A stretch of 64,000 nt of DNA, from contig NZ_MUGW01000036.1 in the NCBI RefSeq assembly GCF_002217285.1, positions 1-64,000 of the forward strand. The letters are read 5' to 3'. The stretch comes from Flavobacterium hercynium. Its GTDB lineage: Bacteria; Bacteroidota; Bacteroidia; Flavobacteriales; Flavobacteriaceae. This document shows positions 54,321 through 64,000 of the stretch, in pieces (the first letter of the stretch is position 1; each line of letters starts with the position of its first letter). Made by a program: the position numbers and the translations under genes. Under the pieces are notes generated by a model, which was not told the origin of the DNA, did not search any database, and worked only from the letters and a program-made list of their open reading frames with translations.

Positions 54321-55121
54321 ATGCAAAAAATCATTTTATTACTAGTGTTAACTACCTTAAATCTTACTTTTTCCCAAACAAAAAAGAAACAAATTTTATT
54401 AATCGGAACATTTCACTTTCAAAATCCGGGGCTTGATGTTGCGCAAATAAACGCGTTTAATGTTATGTCTGATAAAAGCCAAAAAGAACTGGAAAACATT
54501 GCCAATAAAATTAAAAAGTTTGGACCTGATAAAATTTTTGTTGAATGGAACTATCAAAAACAAGACAAATTGGATCAATTCTACAGTAAAAACACAGATA
54601 GTTTACTTCAGAAAAAGGTGGATGAAATAACGCAATTAGCCTTAAGAGCTGCCAAAAAATTAGGTCATACAAAATTGTTTGCAATTGATTATAAAAATAC
54701 TGTTTTTCCTTATGACAGTTTGGTAAAAGGAATGACAGCAGCCGGTCAGCTTGATTTAATCACGAAGGATGAGGAAGACATGAAACAATTTGAAGCAAAT
54801 CAAAATAAAAAAATTGCCAAATTTTCTCTAACTGAATTAATTTTAGATTTTAACACAAAAGTATCTAATGAACAGAATATTGGCTGGTATATTGAAACAG
54901 CGCTTAAGGGAGGAAAAACAGACAATTTTGTGGGTGCTTTTTTAGTTTCCGAATGGTATAAAAGAAATCTTTATATGTATGCTTTAATTAAAAAACTGAC
55001 TGAAAGTAAAGATGATAAAGTAATGGTTTTATTAGGTGCCGGTCATGCTGCGATGCTTAGAGAATTTATAGCACATGATCCTACGTTTGAAATTGTAGAA
55101 TTAGCGACGGTTTTAAAATAA
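54321..55121 (+). CDS. DUF5694 exported protein (TraB-like)
   Basis: A 266-residue exported protein; the signal peptide ends at TFSQ (residue 19). It begins with ILLIGTFHFQNPG (25-37), has KIFVEWNYQ, and near the end LLGAGHAAML. These G-T-F-H, E-x-N and G-x-G-H elements recall the TraB/PrgY/GumN fold, which may be a metalloprotease-like hydrolase. Catalysis is not proven. A hairpin follows. Confidence 0.82.
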   Translation: MQKIILLLVLTTLNLTFSQTKKKQILLIGTFHFQNPGLDVAQINAFNVMSDKSQKELENIANKIKKFGPDKIFVEWNYQKQDKLDQFYSKNTDSLLQKKVDEITQLALRAAKKLGHTKLFAIDYKNTVFPYDSLVKGMTAAGQLDLITKDEEDMKQFEANQNKKIAKFSLTELILDFNTKVSNEQNIGWYIETALKGGKTDNFVGAFLVSEWYKRNLYMYALIKKLTESKDDKVMVLLGAGHAAMLREFIAHDPTFEIVELATVLK

Positions 55122-55143
55122 TTTTTTAATCGAAAAGTTTCTT

Positions 55144-55207
55144 TAGCCACGAATTCACGAATTATTTTTTATCTCAAAGATTATCAAATTAATTCGTGGC
55201 TATTTTT
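55144..55207 (+). terminator. Inverted repeat after the DUF5694 gene
   Basis: The 12-pair arms TAGCCACGAATT/AATTCGTGGCTA surround a 35-base AT-rich loop and are followed by a T run. They may function as a terminator. Confidence 0.6.
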
Positions 55208-55240
55208 AAAGACAAAGCATTACAGTTAAAATAATTCACA

Positions 55241-55273
55241 AAAAAAACCTTCCGAATGATCGGAAGGTTTTTC
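55241..55273 (-). terminator. Terminator after sucC
   Basis: The 12-pair stem AAAACCTTCCGA/TCGGAAGGTTTT with an ATGA loop lies just after the sucC stop, with a T run on the minus strand. Confidence 0.9.
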
Positions 55274-55296
55274 TATATAATTGATTTCTTATTTAA

Positions 55297-56490
55297 TTAA
55301 GAAAGAGCAGCTTTAACTTGATCAGCAGCTTCTTGAAATTGAACTGCAGATAAGATTGGCATACCTGAATTGTCAATTAATTCTTTTGCAATTTCAGCAT
55401 TTGTTCCTTGCAAACGAACGATAATTGGCACATTGATAGCGTCACCCATATTTTTGTAAGCATCAACAACTCCTTGCGCCACACGGTCACAACGAACGAT
55501 TCCACCAAAAATATTAATTAAAATAGCTTTTACGTTAGGATCTTTTAAGATAATACGGAAAGCAGTTTCAACACGTTTAGCATCAGCAGTTCCACCAACG
55601 TCTAAGAAGTTAGCAGGCTCAAAACCAGCGTATTTAATTAAATCCATAGTTGCCATAGCAAGTCCGGCACCATTTACCATACATCCAACTGTACCGTCAA
55701 GATCTACGTAATTTAAACCTACTTCTTTAGCTTCAACTTCGATTGGATTCTCTTCACGTACATCACGCATTTCAGCATACTTTGGTTGTCTGTATAAAGC
55801 ATTATCATCGATATTTACTTTAGCATCAACAGCCATAATTTTATTGTCTGAAGTTTTCAAAACCGGGTTGATTTCAAACATAGAAGCATCAGAACCAATG
55901 TAAGCATTGTATAATGAATCGATGAATTTAACCATTTCTTTGAAAGCATTTCCAGAAAGACCTAAGTTAAAAGCAATTCTTCTTGCCTGAAAACCTTGTA
56001 ATCCAACAGTAGGATCAACTTCTTCAGTAAAAATTAAATGAGGAGTGTGCTCAGCAACTTCTTCGATATCCATTCCACCTTCAGTAGAATACATAATCAT
56101 GTTACGACCTGTTGCTCTATTCAATAAAACAGAAACATAAAATTCAGAAGTTTCACTTTCACCAGGATAGTAAACATCTTCAGCTACTAAAACTTTGTTT
56201 ACTTTTTTACCCTCAGCAGAAGTTTGAGGTGTAATCAATTGCATTCCGATAATTTGTCCTGCAATTTCTTCAACTTGTTGTAAATTTTTAGCAAGTTTAA
56301 CTCCACCACCTTTTCCACGACCACCTGCGTGAATTTGTGCTTTTATTACGTGCCATCCTGTACCAGTCTCGGCAGTTAATTGTTTTGCAGCAGCAACAGC
56401 TTCAACTGCATTGTTAGCCACAATTCCGCGTTGAATGCGTACTCCGTAACTCGCTAGAATTTCTTTTCCTTGATATTCGTGTATGTTCAT
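55297..56490 (-). CDS. sucC: Succinyl-CoA ligase (ADP-forming), beta subunit
   Basis: It forms the citrate-cycle step that converts succinyl-CoA to succinate with substrate-level phosphorylation. The 397-residue protein from the ATG at 56490 starts MNIHEYQGKEILASYG, the invariant N-terminus. ATP-grasp elements (GGRGKGGGVKLAKN) and the CoA-ligase domain (DVGGTADAKRVETAF, INIFGGIVRCDRVAQG) are present. An upstream extension to 56550 would cross the promoter. The alpha subunit is not in this window. Confidence 0.97.
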   Translation of the reverse strand: MNIHEYQGKEILASYGVRIQRGIVANNAVEAVAAAKQLTAETGTGWHVIKAQIHAGGRGKGGGVKLAKNLQQVEEIAGQIIGMQLITPQTSAEGKKVNKVLVAEDVYYPGESETSEFYVSVLLNRATGRNMIMYSTEGGMDIEEVAEHTPHLIFTEEVDPTVGLQGFQARRIAFNLGLSGNAFKEMVKFIDSLYNAYIGSDASMFEINPVLKTSDNKIMAVDAKVNIDDNALYRQPKYAEMRDVREENPIEVEAKEVGLNYVDLDGTVGCMVNGAGLAMATMDLIKYAGFEPANFLDVGGTADAKRVETAFRIILKDPNVKAILINIFGGIVRCDRVAQGVVDAYKNMGDAINVPIIVRLQGTNAEIAKELIDNSGMPILSAVQFQEAADQVKAALS

Positions 56491-56538
56491 AATATAGAAT
56501 TTGTCTGGTTCTGAATTTGTTTCAGAATAAAAGTGGGA

Positions 56539-56546
56539 CAAAAATA
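56539..56546 (-). promoter_or_regulatory. -7 promoter element (TATTTTTG) for sucC
   Basis: It matches TAnnTTTG on the minus strand, 48 bases before the ATG at 56490. Confidence 0.6.
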
Positions 56547-56550
56547 GCAA

Positions 56551-56917
56551 AATTCAACTGAAAAGTAAAATCTTTTTCAATTAAAAAAATCAGTATAACT
56601 TCAGTACAATCCAGATTAAAACTTTATTCTTTTTCAAAGAAAAGTAATCGTTAGGTTATTGTGTGTAAATTGTTAACTAAAAACAGTGATTCTGTTTGAA
56701 ATTTAACAAAAACACTAGTGTTATCAATAGCTAAGCACCGAGTTTTCCTAATATTATTTAGAACATATTGTGATTTTATCATTTCACAATACCTTCTATA
56801 AAATTATTATCATTTAAGAATCATTTTTCTAGTATTACAATAAAAATGAAAGCCAAAATAGAATTTCACTACATTATATTCAACGAAATAGCTATTTTTG
56901 AAGAAAAAATATCAAGA
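56551..56917. other. Divergent gap between sucC and gltB
   Basis: An AT-rich region with several TTAACAAA-like words. I see no gene and no clear -7 element for gltB. Regulation of gltB by nitrogen status cannot be read from it. Confidence 0.4.
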
Positions 56918-59900
56918 ATGAAAGTTAAAGAACAAGGGCTTTATTTGCCTGAATTTGAACACGACAATTGTGGTGCAGGATTTATTTGTAATTTGAATGG
57001 TATTAAATCTAACGATATTATTCACAAAGCATTGGACATCTTAATAAAATTGGAACATCGTGGTGCAGTGAGTTCTGATGGAAGAACTGGTGACGGAGCT
57101 GGAATTTTATTCGACATTCCACACGCTTTTTTTAAAAAAGTGTGTGATTTTGAAATCCCTGAAACACGCGAGTATGCAGTAGGAATGGTTTTTTTACCAA
57201 AAAGCAAAAACCAGGTTTCTTTTTGTATTAACGCATTCGAAGCAACTATTAAGGATCAGAACTTAAAAATCCTTGGTTGGAGAGATGTGCCTGTTGAAGT
57301 TGAAAATTTAGGGCAGATTGCCGCAGAAAAAGAACCAACAGTTAAACAAGTTTTTGTTAGCAAAAACGGTCAGGATTTAACTGAACAAGAATTTAATGCA
57401 AAACTTTTTGCAGCTAGAAAAATTGCTGAACATGCTGTCAGAGGATCAAAAACTTCTGAAAGCCACATGTTTTATTTCTCTAGTTTATCGACAACTACTA
57501 TAATATATAAAGGTCTATTGATGCCGGAAGACATCAGCCGATATTATATTGACTTAAAAGATCCCGAAGTAGTAACACGTCTGGCGTTAGTTCACCAGCG
57601 TTTCTCTACCAATACTTTTCCTTCATGGGAATTAGCTCAGCCATTTAGATACATGTGTCATAATGGTGAAATCAATACGCTTCGTGGAAACGTAAGCCGT
57701 ATGCGTGCCCGTGAAGAATTAATGGAAAGCAAAATTTTTGGTGACGACATCAAAAAATTATTCCCTATCATCTTAGAAGGAAAATCAGATTCTGCTTCTA
57801 TGGATATGGTAATTGAGCTTTTATTAATGACCGGACGTTCTTTGCCGGAAGCGATGATGATGGTGGTTCCTGAAGCTTGGGAAAAACACCAAAACATGTC
57901 TCCTGAAAAAAGAGCTTTCTACGAATTTAACTCTTGCATCATGGAGCCTTGGGATGGTCCGGCTTCTATTCCGTTTACAGACGGAAACGTAATTGGTGCA
58001 TTGTTAGACAGAAACGGTTTACGTCCTTCTCGTTATACTTTAACAAAAAGTGGTTTTGTAATCATGTCATCAGAAATTGGTGTACTTGATGTAGAACCGG
58101 AAGATGTAGTACAACACGGTCGTTTAGAGCCTGGAAAAATGTTCCTGGTTGACATGAACGAAGGACGTATTATTGAAGACGACGAAATTAAAACGTCTAT
58201 TGTGACAAAACGTCCGTATCAGGAATGGGTGGATGCTAATTTGTTGCCGTTGGCTAAAATTCCATACACGAATAACCCTACTCCTGTTGAAAAATTAGAT
58301 TTTCAAACAAGACAGCGTTTATTTGGTTATACTATTGAGGATTTAAAAACAATCATTAATCCAATGGGAGCTCAGGGTGCAGAAGCCATTAGTTCTATGG
58401 GTAACGATACGCCTTTGGCCGTTTTATCAGATCAGCCTCAATTATTATACAACTATTTTAAACAATTATTTGCTCAGGTTACCAATCCGCCTTTGGATGG
58501 TATTCGTGAAGAAATCATTACAGATATTAGTTTAGCAATTGGAGGTGATTTCAATATTTTCGAAATTGAATCTAAACAATGTAAAAAACTAAAAATCCAG
58601 AATCCGGTTATCTCTAATGAAGATTTGGATAAAGTAAGAAACATAGATCATGCAGATTTTAAATCGGCTACTATTTCTACTTTGTACAAAATAGAAAAAG
58701 GAGTTAATGGTTTAGAGCGCGCGTTGGAAAAATGTGTTCAGGCTACTTTCAAAGCCGTTTCTGAAGGATGCAATATCATTATTTTATCAGACAGAGGTGT
58801 AAGCGAACAAATGGCTCCAATTCCTATGTTATTGGCTTGTTCTTATATTCACCACTCTTTAAACATTTTACAGGTTCGTTCTAAATTCGGAATCATTATC
58901 GAATCTGCTGAACCTCGTGAACCTCATCATTTTGCTTTACTATTCGGATACGGTGCAAGTGCTATCAATCCATACATGGTAAACGAAATTATTCACGATC
59001 AGGTAAACCAAGGATTTATTACTGGTGTAAAAGCTGATTATGCGATCGTAAATTACAACAAAGCCATTGCAAAAGGAATTCTTAAAATCATGAACAAAAT
59101 TGGTATCTCTACATTACACTCGTACAGAGCTGCTCAGATTTTCGAGATTTTAGGTTTAAATAAAACATTTACTTCTAAATATTTCCCATATACACCATCC
59201 AGAATTGAAGGAATTGGTTTAATGGAAGTAGAAAAAGAAGTTAAAAAGAGATTCCAAAAAGCGTTTCCAAATTCAAAAATCGCCAACTTATTGCCTTTAG
59301 AAATTGGAGGTATTTACAGATGGAGAAGATCTGGAGAAAAGCACATGTTTAACCCAACTACAATTGCTAAATTACAGCAAGCAGTTCGTTTAAACAGTCC
59401 GGAAAGCTATAAAGAATACTCGAATATGGTCAATGAGCAAAGCTCAAACCTAATGACAATTAGAGGTTTATTTGAATTTAACAACTTGGATCCAATTTCT
59501 ATTGATGAAGTAGAACCATGGACAGAAATTGTAAAAAAATTCAAAACCGGTGCTATGTCTTATGGTTCTATCAGTAGAGAAGCCCACGAGAATTTAGCTA
59601 TTGCCATGAACAGAATTGGCGGAAAAAGTAATTCAGGAGAAGGTGGAGAAGATCCTAAACGTTTCCAGAAAGAAATTAACGGAGATTCAAGAAACAGTGC
59701 GATCAAACAAGTAGCGTCAGGACGTTTTGGTGTTTCGATCAACTATTTGACGAATGCCAAAGAAATTCAGATCAAAATGGCTCAGGGTGCAAAACCGGGA
59801 GAAGGTGGTCAGTTACCAGGTGAAAAAGTAGTACCGTGGATTGCTGAAACAAGAAACTCTACACCTTATGTAGGTTTAATTTCGCCTCCGCCACACCACG

Positions 59901-61432
59901 ATATTTATTCTATCGAAGATTTATCGCAATTGATTTTTGACTTAAAAAATGCCAATCGTGAAGCGCGTGTAAACGTAAAATTAGTTTCAGAAGTGGGTGT
60001 TGGAACGATCGCTGCCGGTGTTGCTAAAGCAAAAGCTGACGTAATCTTAATTTCCGGTTATGATGGAGGAACAGGTGCTGCACCATTAACCTCTTTACAA
60101 CACACAGGTATTCCGTGGGAACTAGGTTTAGCCGAAGCACAGCAAACACTAATCCTAAACGATTTAAGAAGCCGCGTAGTGCTGGAATGTGACGGACAGT
60201 TAAAAACAGGTCGTGACGTAGCTATCGCTGCTTTATTAGGAGCTGAAGAATTTGGTTTTGCTACTGCTCCGCTTGTAGCATCAGGATGTATCATGATGAG
60301 AGCTTGTCACTTAAACACATGTCCGGTTGGTATTGCAACTCAGGATCCTGAATTGAGAAAAAATTTCAAAGGAACTCCGGAGCACGTTATCAACTTCATG
60401 TATTTTATTGCGGAAGAGTTAAGAGAAATCATGGCGCAGTTAGGTTTCAGAACATTAAAAGAAATGGTTGGTCAGTCACAAAAATTAAATGTGAACAAAG
60501 CAATCAAACATTATAAAGCAAATGGTTTAGACTTGTCTTCTATTCTATACAAACCGGAAAAAGCTAAAACAGAGCCAATTCACAATACAACAGAACAAGA
60601 TCACGCTCTTGAGAATGTATTGGATTTTGATATCATTAAAGAAGCAATTCCATCTATTTACAGAAAAGAAAAAACAAGAGTTACCTTTAAAATTAAAAAT
60701 ACAGACCGTTCTGTAGGTGCTATTTTGAGTAATGAAATCTCAAAAATATATGGCGCACAAGGTTTACCCGAAGACACTATTTTAGTTGATTTTGAAGGTT
60801 CTGCCGGACAAAGTTTTGGTGCATTTGCAACAAACGGATTGTCGTTTAAAATTCACGGAAACTGTAATGATTATTTAGGAAAAGGGTTATCTGGAGGAAA
60901 ACTAATTGTAAAAGTCCCTCCTACTGCCACTTTCAAACCTGAAGAAAACATCATTATTGGAAACGTTGCTCTTTACGGAGCTATTACCGGAGAGGCATAC
61001 ATTAATGGTATTGCCGGCGAGCGTTTTTGTGTGAGAAATTCTGGTGCAACTGCAGTTGTAGAAGGAATTGGAGATCACGGATGCGAGTACATGACAGGAG
61101 GAACTGTTGTAGTTTTAGGAAAAACAGGAAGAAACTTCGCAGCTGGTATGAGCGGTGGTGTTGCTTATGTGTATGATCCTGCTCAGAAATTTGATTCGAA
61201 ATCATGCAACATGGAAATGGTTGCTTTTGATCCGATCGAAGAAGAAGATGTAACAAAACTAAGACGATTGATCAAAAATCACTCCCTGTACACGAACAGC
61301 CCGATAGCAAAAAGAATTTTAGCAGACTGGGAAAATGAGCAAAATCATTTCGTAAAAGTAATGCCAACTGATTACAAAAAAGCATTACAACGAATTGCAG
61401 AAGAGAAAAAAATAGAAGAATTAATAGCTTAA
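56918..61432 (+). CDS. gltB: Glutamate synthase, large (alpha) subunit
   Basis: The glutaminase and synthase subunit, converting glutamine and 2-oxoglutarate to two glutamates. I chose the ATG at 56918 (1504 residues, the family length); a frame from 56846 would add 24 residues. The first domain is a class II glutaminase whose catalytic cysteine, Cys18, would become the mature N-terminus after propeptide removal (EHDNCGAGF). The central FMN-binding synthase domain contains the 3Fe-4S motif [10 protein letters not shown]. The C-terminal beta-helix repeats ([20 protein letters not shown]) are complete. gltD follows 87 bases later. Confidence 0.97.
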   Translation: MKVKEQGLYLPEFEHDNCGAGFICNLNGIKSNDIIHKALDILIKLEHRGAVSSDGRTGDGAGILFDIPHAFFKKVCDFEIPETREYAVGMVFLPKSKNQVSFCINAFEATIKDQNLKILGWRDVPVEVENLGQIAAEKEPTVKQVFVSKNGQDLTEQEFNAKLFAARKIAEHAVRGSKTSESHMFYFSSLSTTTIIYKGLLMPEDISRYYIDLKDPEVVTRLALVHQRFSTNTFPSWELAQPFRYMCHNGEINTLRGNVSRMRAREELMESKIFGDDIKKLFPIILEGKSDSASMDMVIELLLMTGRSLPEAMMMVVPEAWEKHQNMSPEKRAFYEFNSCIMEPWDGPASIPFTDGNVIGALLDRNGLRPSRYTLTKSGFVIMSSEIGVLDVEPEDVVQHGRLEPGKMFLVDMNEGRIIEDDEIKTSIVTKRPYQEWVDANLLPLAKIPYTNNPTPVEKLDFQTRQRLFGYTIEDLKTIINPMGAQGAEAISSMGNDTPLAVLSDQPQLLYNYFKQLFAQVTNPPLDGIREEIITDISLAIGGDFNIFEIESKQCKKLKIQNPVISNEDLDKVRNIDHADFKSATISTLYKIEKGVNGLERALEKCVQATFKAVSEGCNIIILSDRGVSEQMAPIPMLLACSYIHHSLNILQVRSKFGIIIESAEPREPHHFALLFGYGASAINPYMVNEIIHDQVNQGFITGVKADYAIVNYNKAIAKGILKIMNKIGISTLHSYRAAQIFEILGLNKTFTSKYFPYTPSRIEGIGLMEVEKEVKKRFQKAFPNSKIANLLPLEIGGIYRWRRSGEKHMFNPTTIAKLQQAVRLNSPESYKEYSNMVNEQSSNLMTIRGLFEFNNLDPISIDEVEPWTEIVKKFKTGAMSYGSISREAHENLAIAMNRIGGKSNSGEGGEDPKRFQKEINGDSRNSAIKQVASGRFGVSINYLTNAKEIQIKMAQGAKPGEGGQLPGEKVVPWIAETRNSTPYVGLISPPPHHDIYSIEDLSQLIFDLKNANREARVNVKLVSEVGVGTIAAGVAKAKADVILISGYDGGTGAAPLTSLQHTGIPWELGLAEAQQTLILNDLRSRVVLECDGQLKTGRDVAIAALLGAEEFGFATAPLVASGCIMMRACHLNTCPVGIATQDPELRKNFKGTPEHVINFMYFIAEELREIMAQLGFRTLKEMVGQSQKLNVNKAIKHYKANGLDLSSILYKPEKAKTEPIHNTTEQDHALENVLDFDIIKEAIPSIYRKEKTRVTFKIKNTDRSVGAILSNEISKIYGAQGLPEDTILVDFEGSAGQSFGAFATNGLSFKIHGNCNDYLGKGLSGGKLIVKVPPTATFKPEENIIIGNVALYGAITGEAYINGIAGERFCVRNSGATAVVEGIGDHGCEYMTGGTVVVLGKTGRNFAAGMSGGVAYVYDPAQKFDSKSCNMEMVAFDPIEEEDVTKLRRLIKNHSLYTNSPIAKRILADWENEQNHFVKVMPTDYKKALQRIAEEKKIEELIA

Positions 61433-61439
61433 TTAAAAG

Positions 61440-61498
61440 GTTCTGAGATACAAAGGTGCAGAGGTGCTAAGTTCACCTCTCACCTTTTACAACTCACA
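61440..61498. repeat. Short-word repeats between gltB and gltD
   Basis: Reiterated AAAGGTGCAGAGGTGCTAAG words are followed by a pyrimidine-rich complement (CACCTCTCACCTTTTAC). The AAGGTG and CACCTT words can pair, so a hairpin in the gltB-gltD transcript is possible. Confidence 0.55.
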
Positions 61499-61519
61499 AC
61501 TAAATATATTAATAATGTC

Positions 61520-62974
61520 ATGGGTAAAATAGGCGGATTTAAAGAATATAATAGAGCCGACGAAAGTAATTTAGCAGTTGCAGAACGTGTTTCGAACTAC
61601 AATGAATTTACAATTCCGTTAGCAGAAGATAAGAAAAAAGAACAAGGTTCGAGATGTATGGATTGTGGTATTCCTTTTTGCCACAGTGCTTGTCCGTTAG
61701 GAAATTTAATTCCTGACTTCAACGACATGGTGCATCAGGAAGAATGGCAAAGTGCTTTAGAGATTTTACAATCGACAAACAACTTTCCTGAATTTACAGG
61801 TCGCTTATGCCCTGCTCCATGCGAAAAATCATGTGTATTAGGCATCATCAAAGAACCGGTTGCTATCGAAAACATAGAGAAAAACATTATCGAAAGAGGT
61901 TTTTCTGAAGGATGGATCAAACCACAGACGCCAAAAACAAGAACAGGAAAAACAGTTGCTGTTATTGGTTCGGGTCCTGCAGGTTTAGCGGCAGCACAAC
62001 AATTAAACAGAGCGGGTCACACCGTTACCGTTTTTGAAAGAGACAATGCTATTGGAGGTTTATTACGTTACGGAATTCCAAATTTCAAGTTAGAAAAAGG
62101 CATCATTGACAGACGTGTTGCTATTCTTGAAGCGGAAGGAATTACGTTTAAAACGAATGTAAATGTAGGTGTAAACTTTAGCGTAGCCGAATTAAATGCT
62201 TTTGATTCGATCGTGTTATGTGGTGGAGCAACAGAAAGAAGAAGCTTACCTACAAAAGGAATCGAAAGCAAAGGTGTTGTTCAGGCAATGGATTTCTTAA
62301 CACAACAAACGAAAGTTTTATACGGAGAAACAATTGCAGATCAGGTAAAAGCAACTGGAAAAAATGTAATCGTTATTGGCGGTGGAGACACTGGTTCTGA
62401 CTGTGTTGGAACATCAAACAGACACGGAGCAAAATCGGTTACTAATTTTGAGATTTTACCAAAACCTCCGGTGGGAAGAAGCGAGTCGACTCCTTGGCCT
62501 TTCTGGCCTTTGCAATTGAAAACCTCATCATCTCACGAAGAAGGCTGCGACAGAAACTGGTTAATCAACACTAAAGAATTTATTGCTAACGATAAAGGAG
62601 AACTTACAGGACTAAAAACAGTCGAAGTACAATGGAAAATGACACCAGGTCAACGTCCGGAATTAATCGAAAAAGAAGGTTCTGAAAAAATCTGGCCTTG
62701 TGATTTAGCTTTACTGGCTTTAGGATTTACAGGTCCTGAAAAAACTTTAAGCGAGCAATTAGGTCTTGAAGTTGATATGAGAAGCAACTATAAAGCTAAA
62801 AACTATCAGACTAATGTTCCGCATATATTTACTGCCGGTGATATGAGAAGAGGACAATCGTTAATCGTTTGGGCTATATCAGAAGGACGTGAGGCAGCAA
62901 GAGAAGTAGACTTATTCTTAATGGGTTCTACTAACTTGCCAACTAAAGGAAACGGTGATTTACCGAGTTTATAG
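61520..62974 (+). CDS. gltD: Glutamate synthase, small (beta) subunit
   Basis: It passes electrons from NADPH to GltB through FAD and 4Fe-4S centres. The 484-residue protein has two cysteine clusters near the N-terminus: CMDCGIPFCHSAC (46-58) and CPAPCEKSC (97-105). FAD- and NADPH-binding Rossmann motifs follow: VIGSGPAGLAAAQ (about 148-160) and VIGGGDTGSDC. It is probably cotranscribed with gltB. A hairpin terminator lies beyond the following word repeats. Confidence 0.97.
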   Translation: MGKIGGFKEYNRADESNLAVAERVSNYNEFTIPLAEDKKKEQGSRCMDCGIPFCHSACPLGNLIPDFNDMVHQEEWQSALEILQSTNNFPEFTGRLCPAPCEKSCVLGIIKEPVAIENIEKNIIERGFSEGWIKPQTPKTRTGKTVAVIGSGPAGLAAAQQLNRAGHTVTVFERDNAIGGLLRYGIPNFKLEKGIIDRRVAILEAEGITFKTNVNVGVNFSVAELNAFDSIVLCGGATERRSLPTKGIESKGVVQAMDFLTQQTKVLYGETIADQVKATGKNVIVIGGGDTGSDCVGTSNRHGAKSVTNFEILPKPPVGRSESTPWPFWPLQLKTSSSHEEGCDRNWLINTKEFIANDKGELTGLKTVEVQWKMTPGQRPELIEKEGSEKIWPCDLALLALGFTGPEKTLSEQLGLEVDMRSNYKAKNYQTNVPHIFTAGDMRRGQSLIVWAISEGREAAREVDLFLMGSTNLPTKGNGDLPSL

Positions 62975-62977
62975 TTT

Positions 62978-63045
62978 TCTTTTGAAGGCACTAAGGTTCT
63001 GAGGGACAAAGGTTCTGAGTTTTATCTTTGGAGCTTACATCTTAA
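62978..63045. repeat. Short-word repeats after gltD
   Basis: AAGGCACTAAGGTTCTGAGG and ACAAAGGTTCTGAG words follow one another. A related pyrimidine-rich set of words lies at 63204-63253 and would pair with these. Confidence 0.6.
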
Positions 63046-63079
63046 ACTACTTAAAGAATTATAAATTGATATATTTTAC

Positions 63080-63113
63080 TAAAAGCCCTTGGACTAATGT
63101 CTCAGGGCTTTTA
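63080..63113 (+). terminator. Terminator after gltD
   Basis: The 10-pair stem TAAAAGCCCT/AGGGCTTTTA has a 14-base loop. A T-rich stretch follows after a few bases. Confidence 0.7.
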
Positions 63114-63203
63114 AGATTTTATTTAGTTTCTACGTTTATAAGAAATATTAAGGAATAAAAGCCATTACTCAAAGTCATAAACACTTTTGAGAAAAACTTC
63201 ACA

Positions 63204-63253
63204 ATACTAGAACCTTAGCAACTCTGAACCTTTGAACCTTTGTCCCTAAAAAA
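63204..63253. repeat. Short-word repeats before lysA
   Basis: Words such as CTAGAACCTTAGCAACTCTG and GAACCTTTGAACCTTTGTCC are the approximate complement of the words at 62978-63020 (AGGTTCTGAGG and ACAAAGGTTC). The two tracts sit on either side of the gltD terminator. Confidence 0.6.
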
Positions 63254-63333
63254 GAAAAAATTGTTCAAAAACAAACAATTTGTTACAATTTGTTATTTTT
63301 CTATAAATTATTTGTAGATAGATAAAAGTGTAA

Positions 63334-63341
63334 TAACTTTG
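63334..63341 (+). promoter_or_regulatory. -7 promoter element (TAACTTTG) for lysA
   Basis: It matches TAnnTTTG 17 bases before the lysA ATG. Confidence 0.7.
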
Positions 63342-63358
63342 CTCAAAATGATTTAAAA

Positions 63359-64000
63359 ATGCAAGCAAAAGATTTACTGCAGTTAGCAGACCAATTCGGA
63401 AGTCCATTATATGTTTATGATGCTGAAAAAATTCAAAATCAGTACAGTAGATTAACCAAAGCTTTCTCTAAGGTAGAAAACTTAAGAGTTAATTATGCCA
63501 TGAAGGCATTGTCAAACGTTGCAATTCTTCAGTTGTTAAAGAACATGGGGTCCGGGCTGGATACTGTGTCTATTCAGGAAGTTTTATTAGGACTTCATGC
63601 TGGCTATGAACCAGAAAGAATCTTTTTTACACCAAACGGCGTTTCTCTTGAAGAAATCGAAGAAGTTGCGGCAATGGGTGTTCAAATCAACATTGACAAT
63701 TTATCAATTCTGGAGCAATTCGGAACAAAATATCCTCAAATTCCGGTATGTATTCGTATCAATCCGCACGTAATGGCAGGAGGAAATGCTAATATTTCTG
63801 TAGGTCATATTGATAGTAAATTCGGAATCTCGGTACATCAGTTACCACATATTCTTAGAATTGTAGAAAATACTAAAATGAGTATTGTTGGAATTCACAT
63901 GCACACAGGATCTGATATTTTAGATATCGAAGTGTTCTTGTATGCTGCTGAAATTTTGTTTGATACTGCGAAAAACTTCAAAGATTTAGAATTTTTAGAT
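63359..64000 (+). CDS. lysA: Diaminopimelate decarboxylase (partial, runs off the window)
   Basis: It makes lysine from meso-diaminopimelate with pyridoxal phosphate. The first 214 residues are present and the frame is open to the last base. The PLP-binding lysine is Lys49 in NYAMKAL. The barrel continues with CIRINPHVMAGGNANISVG, FGISVHQLPHI and GIHMHTGSDI, typical of LysA and of related fold III decarboxylases. The GHIDSKFG segment and the family-typical N-terminus favour LysA over arginine or ornithine decarboxylase. Confidence 0.93.
   Translation, partial: MQAKDLLQLADQFGSPLYVYDAEKIQNQYSRLTKAFSKVENLRVNYAMKALSNVAILQLLKNMGSGLDTVSIQEVLLGLHAGYEPERIFFTPNGVSLEEIEEVAAMGVQINIDNLSILEQFGTKYPQIPVCIRINPHVMAGGNANISVGHIDSKFGISVHQLPHILRIVENTKMSIVGIHMHTGSDILDIEVFLYAAEILFDTAKNFKDLEFLD

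Noticed and set aside
56846-56917. Upstream start for gltB
   Set aside because: The 24 extra residues are not family-like, and the ATG at 56918 gives the usual short propeptide before the catalytic cysteine.

Overview
This is 64 kb of low-GC chromosome from a member of the Flavobacteriaceae, most probably Flavobacterium. The evidence is the Bacteroidota-type -7 promoter motif TAnnTTTG in front of many genes, TonB-dependent receptors with a carboxypeptidase-like N-terminal domain paired with DUF4249 lipoproteins, monomeric NADP-isocitrate dehydrogenase, a long NusB, a PUR-family (DUF3276) protein, and a Fur protein without the usual structural cysteines. Most of the window is ordinary core genome. 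I saw no rRNA, tRNA, CRISPR array, prophage or insertion sequence.

Layout. 1-7.1 kb: ppGpp synthetase/hydrolase, a Fur-family regulator and purA, then a NUDIX hydrolase, an L,D-transpeptidase lipoprotein and a small exported protein, ending in four alternating REP-like palindromes. 7.1-14.3 kb: guaB, a conserved-looking intergenic element, a DUF5723 barrel coupled to a lipoprotein, HMG-CoA lyase, a SatD-DUF3307 pair with two matching operator-like sites, and pyrD. 14.5-18.7 kb: pepT, a DUF3592 protein, and two exported YD/RHS-like proteins; a remnant of a third copy lies upstream, and one gene carries a perfect 58-bp palindrome. 18.7-31.8 kb: yajC, nusB, leucine dehydrogenase, an ABC exporter, a PUR protein, several alpha/beta hydrolases, CsaA, a thioredoxin-like protein, a GreA/GreB-like factor with a long leader, a cytochrome c-like lipoprotein, a cyclophilin-FKBP fusion, an MFS transporter and a cupin. 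32-35.8 kb: trmD, rplS and icd. 36-43.8 kb: a tandemly duplicated receptor plus DUF4249 unit followed by GyrI-like and DinB-like genes. 43.9-54.1 kb: thiamine diphosphokinase, rlmF, a hydrolase, uvrB, a 53-residue protein, an outer-membrane barrel next to a dipeptide epimerase, DUF1456, and a LytS/LytTR two-component pair. 54.3-64 kb: DUF5694, sucC, gltB, gltD and the start of lysA.

How the genes work together. gltBD forms the ammonium-assimilating glutamate synthase. icd and sucC are citrate-cycle steps. purA and guaB are the two committed branches from IMP, here near the ppGpp enzyme that commonly restrains purine synthesis. Leucine dehydrogenase and HMG-CoA lyase are the first and last steps of leucine breakdown. 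The duplicated receptor/DUF4249 units are probably outer-membrane uptake complexes of unknown substrate.

The least explained parts are the SatD-DUF3307 module with its operator pair, the receptor/DUF4249 duplication, the element at 8744-8892, the REP-like palindromes, the palindrome inside a lipoprotein signal peptide, and several different families of short-word repeats between operons. Nothing in the window is clearly a new defence or mobile system.
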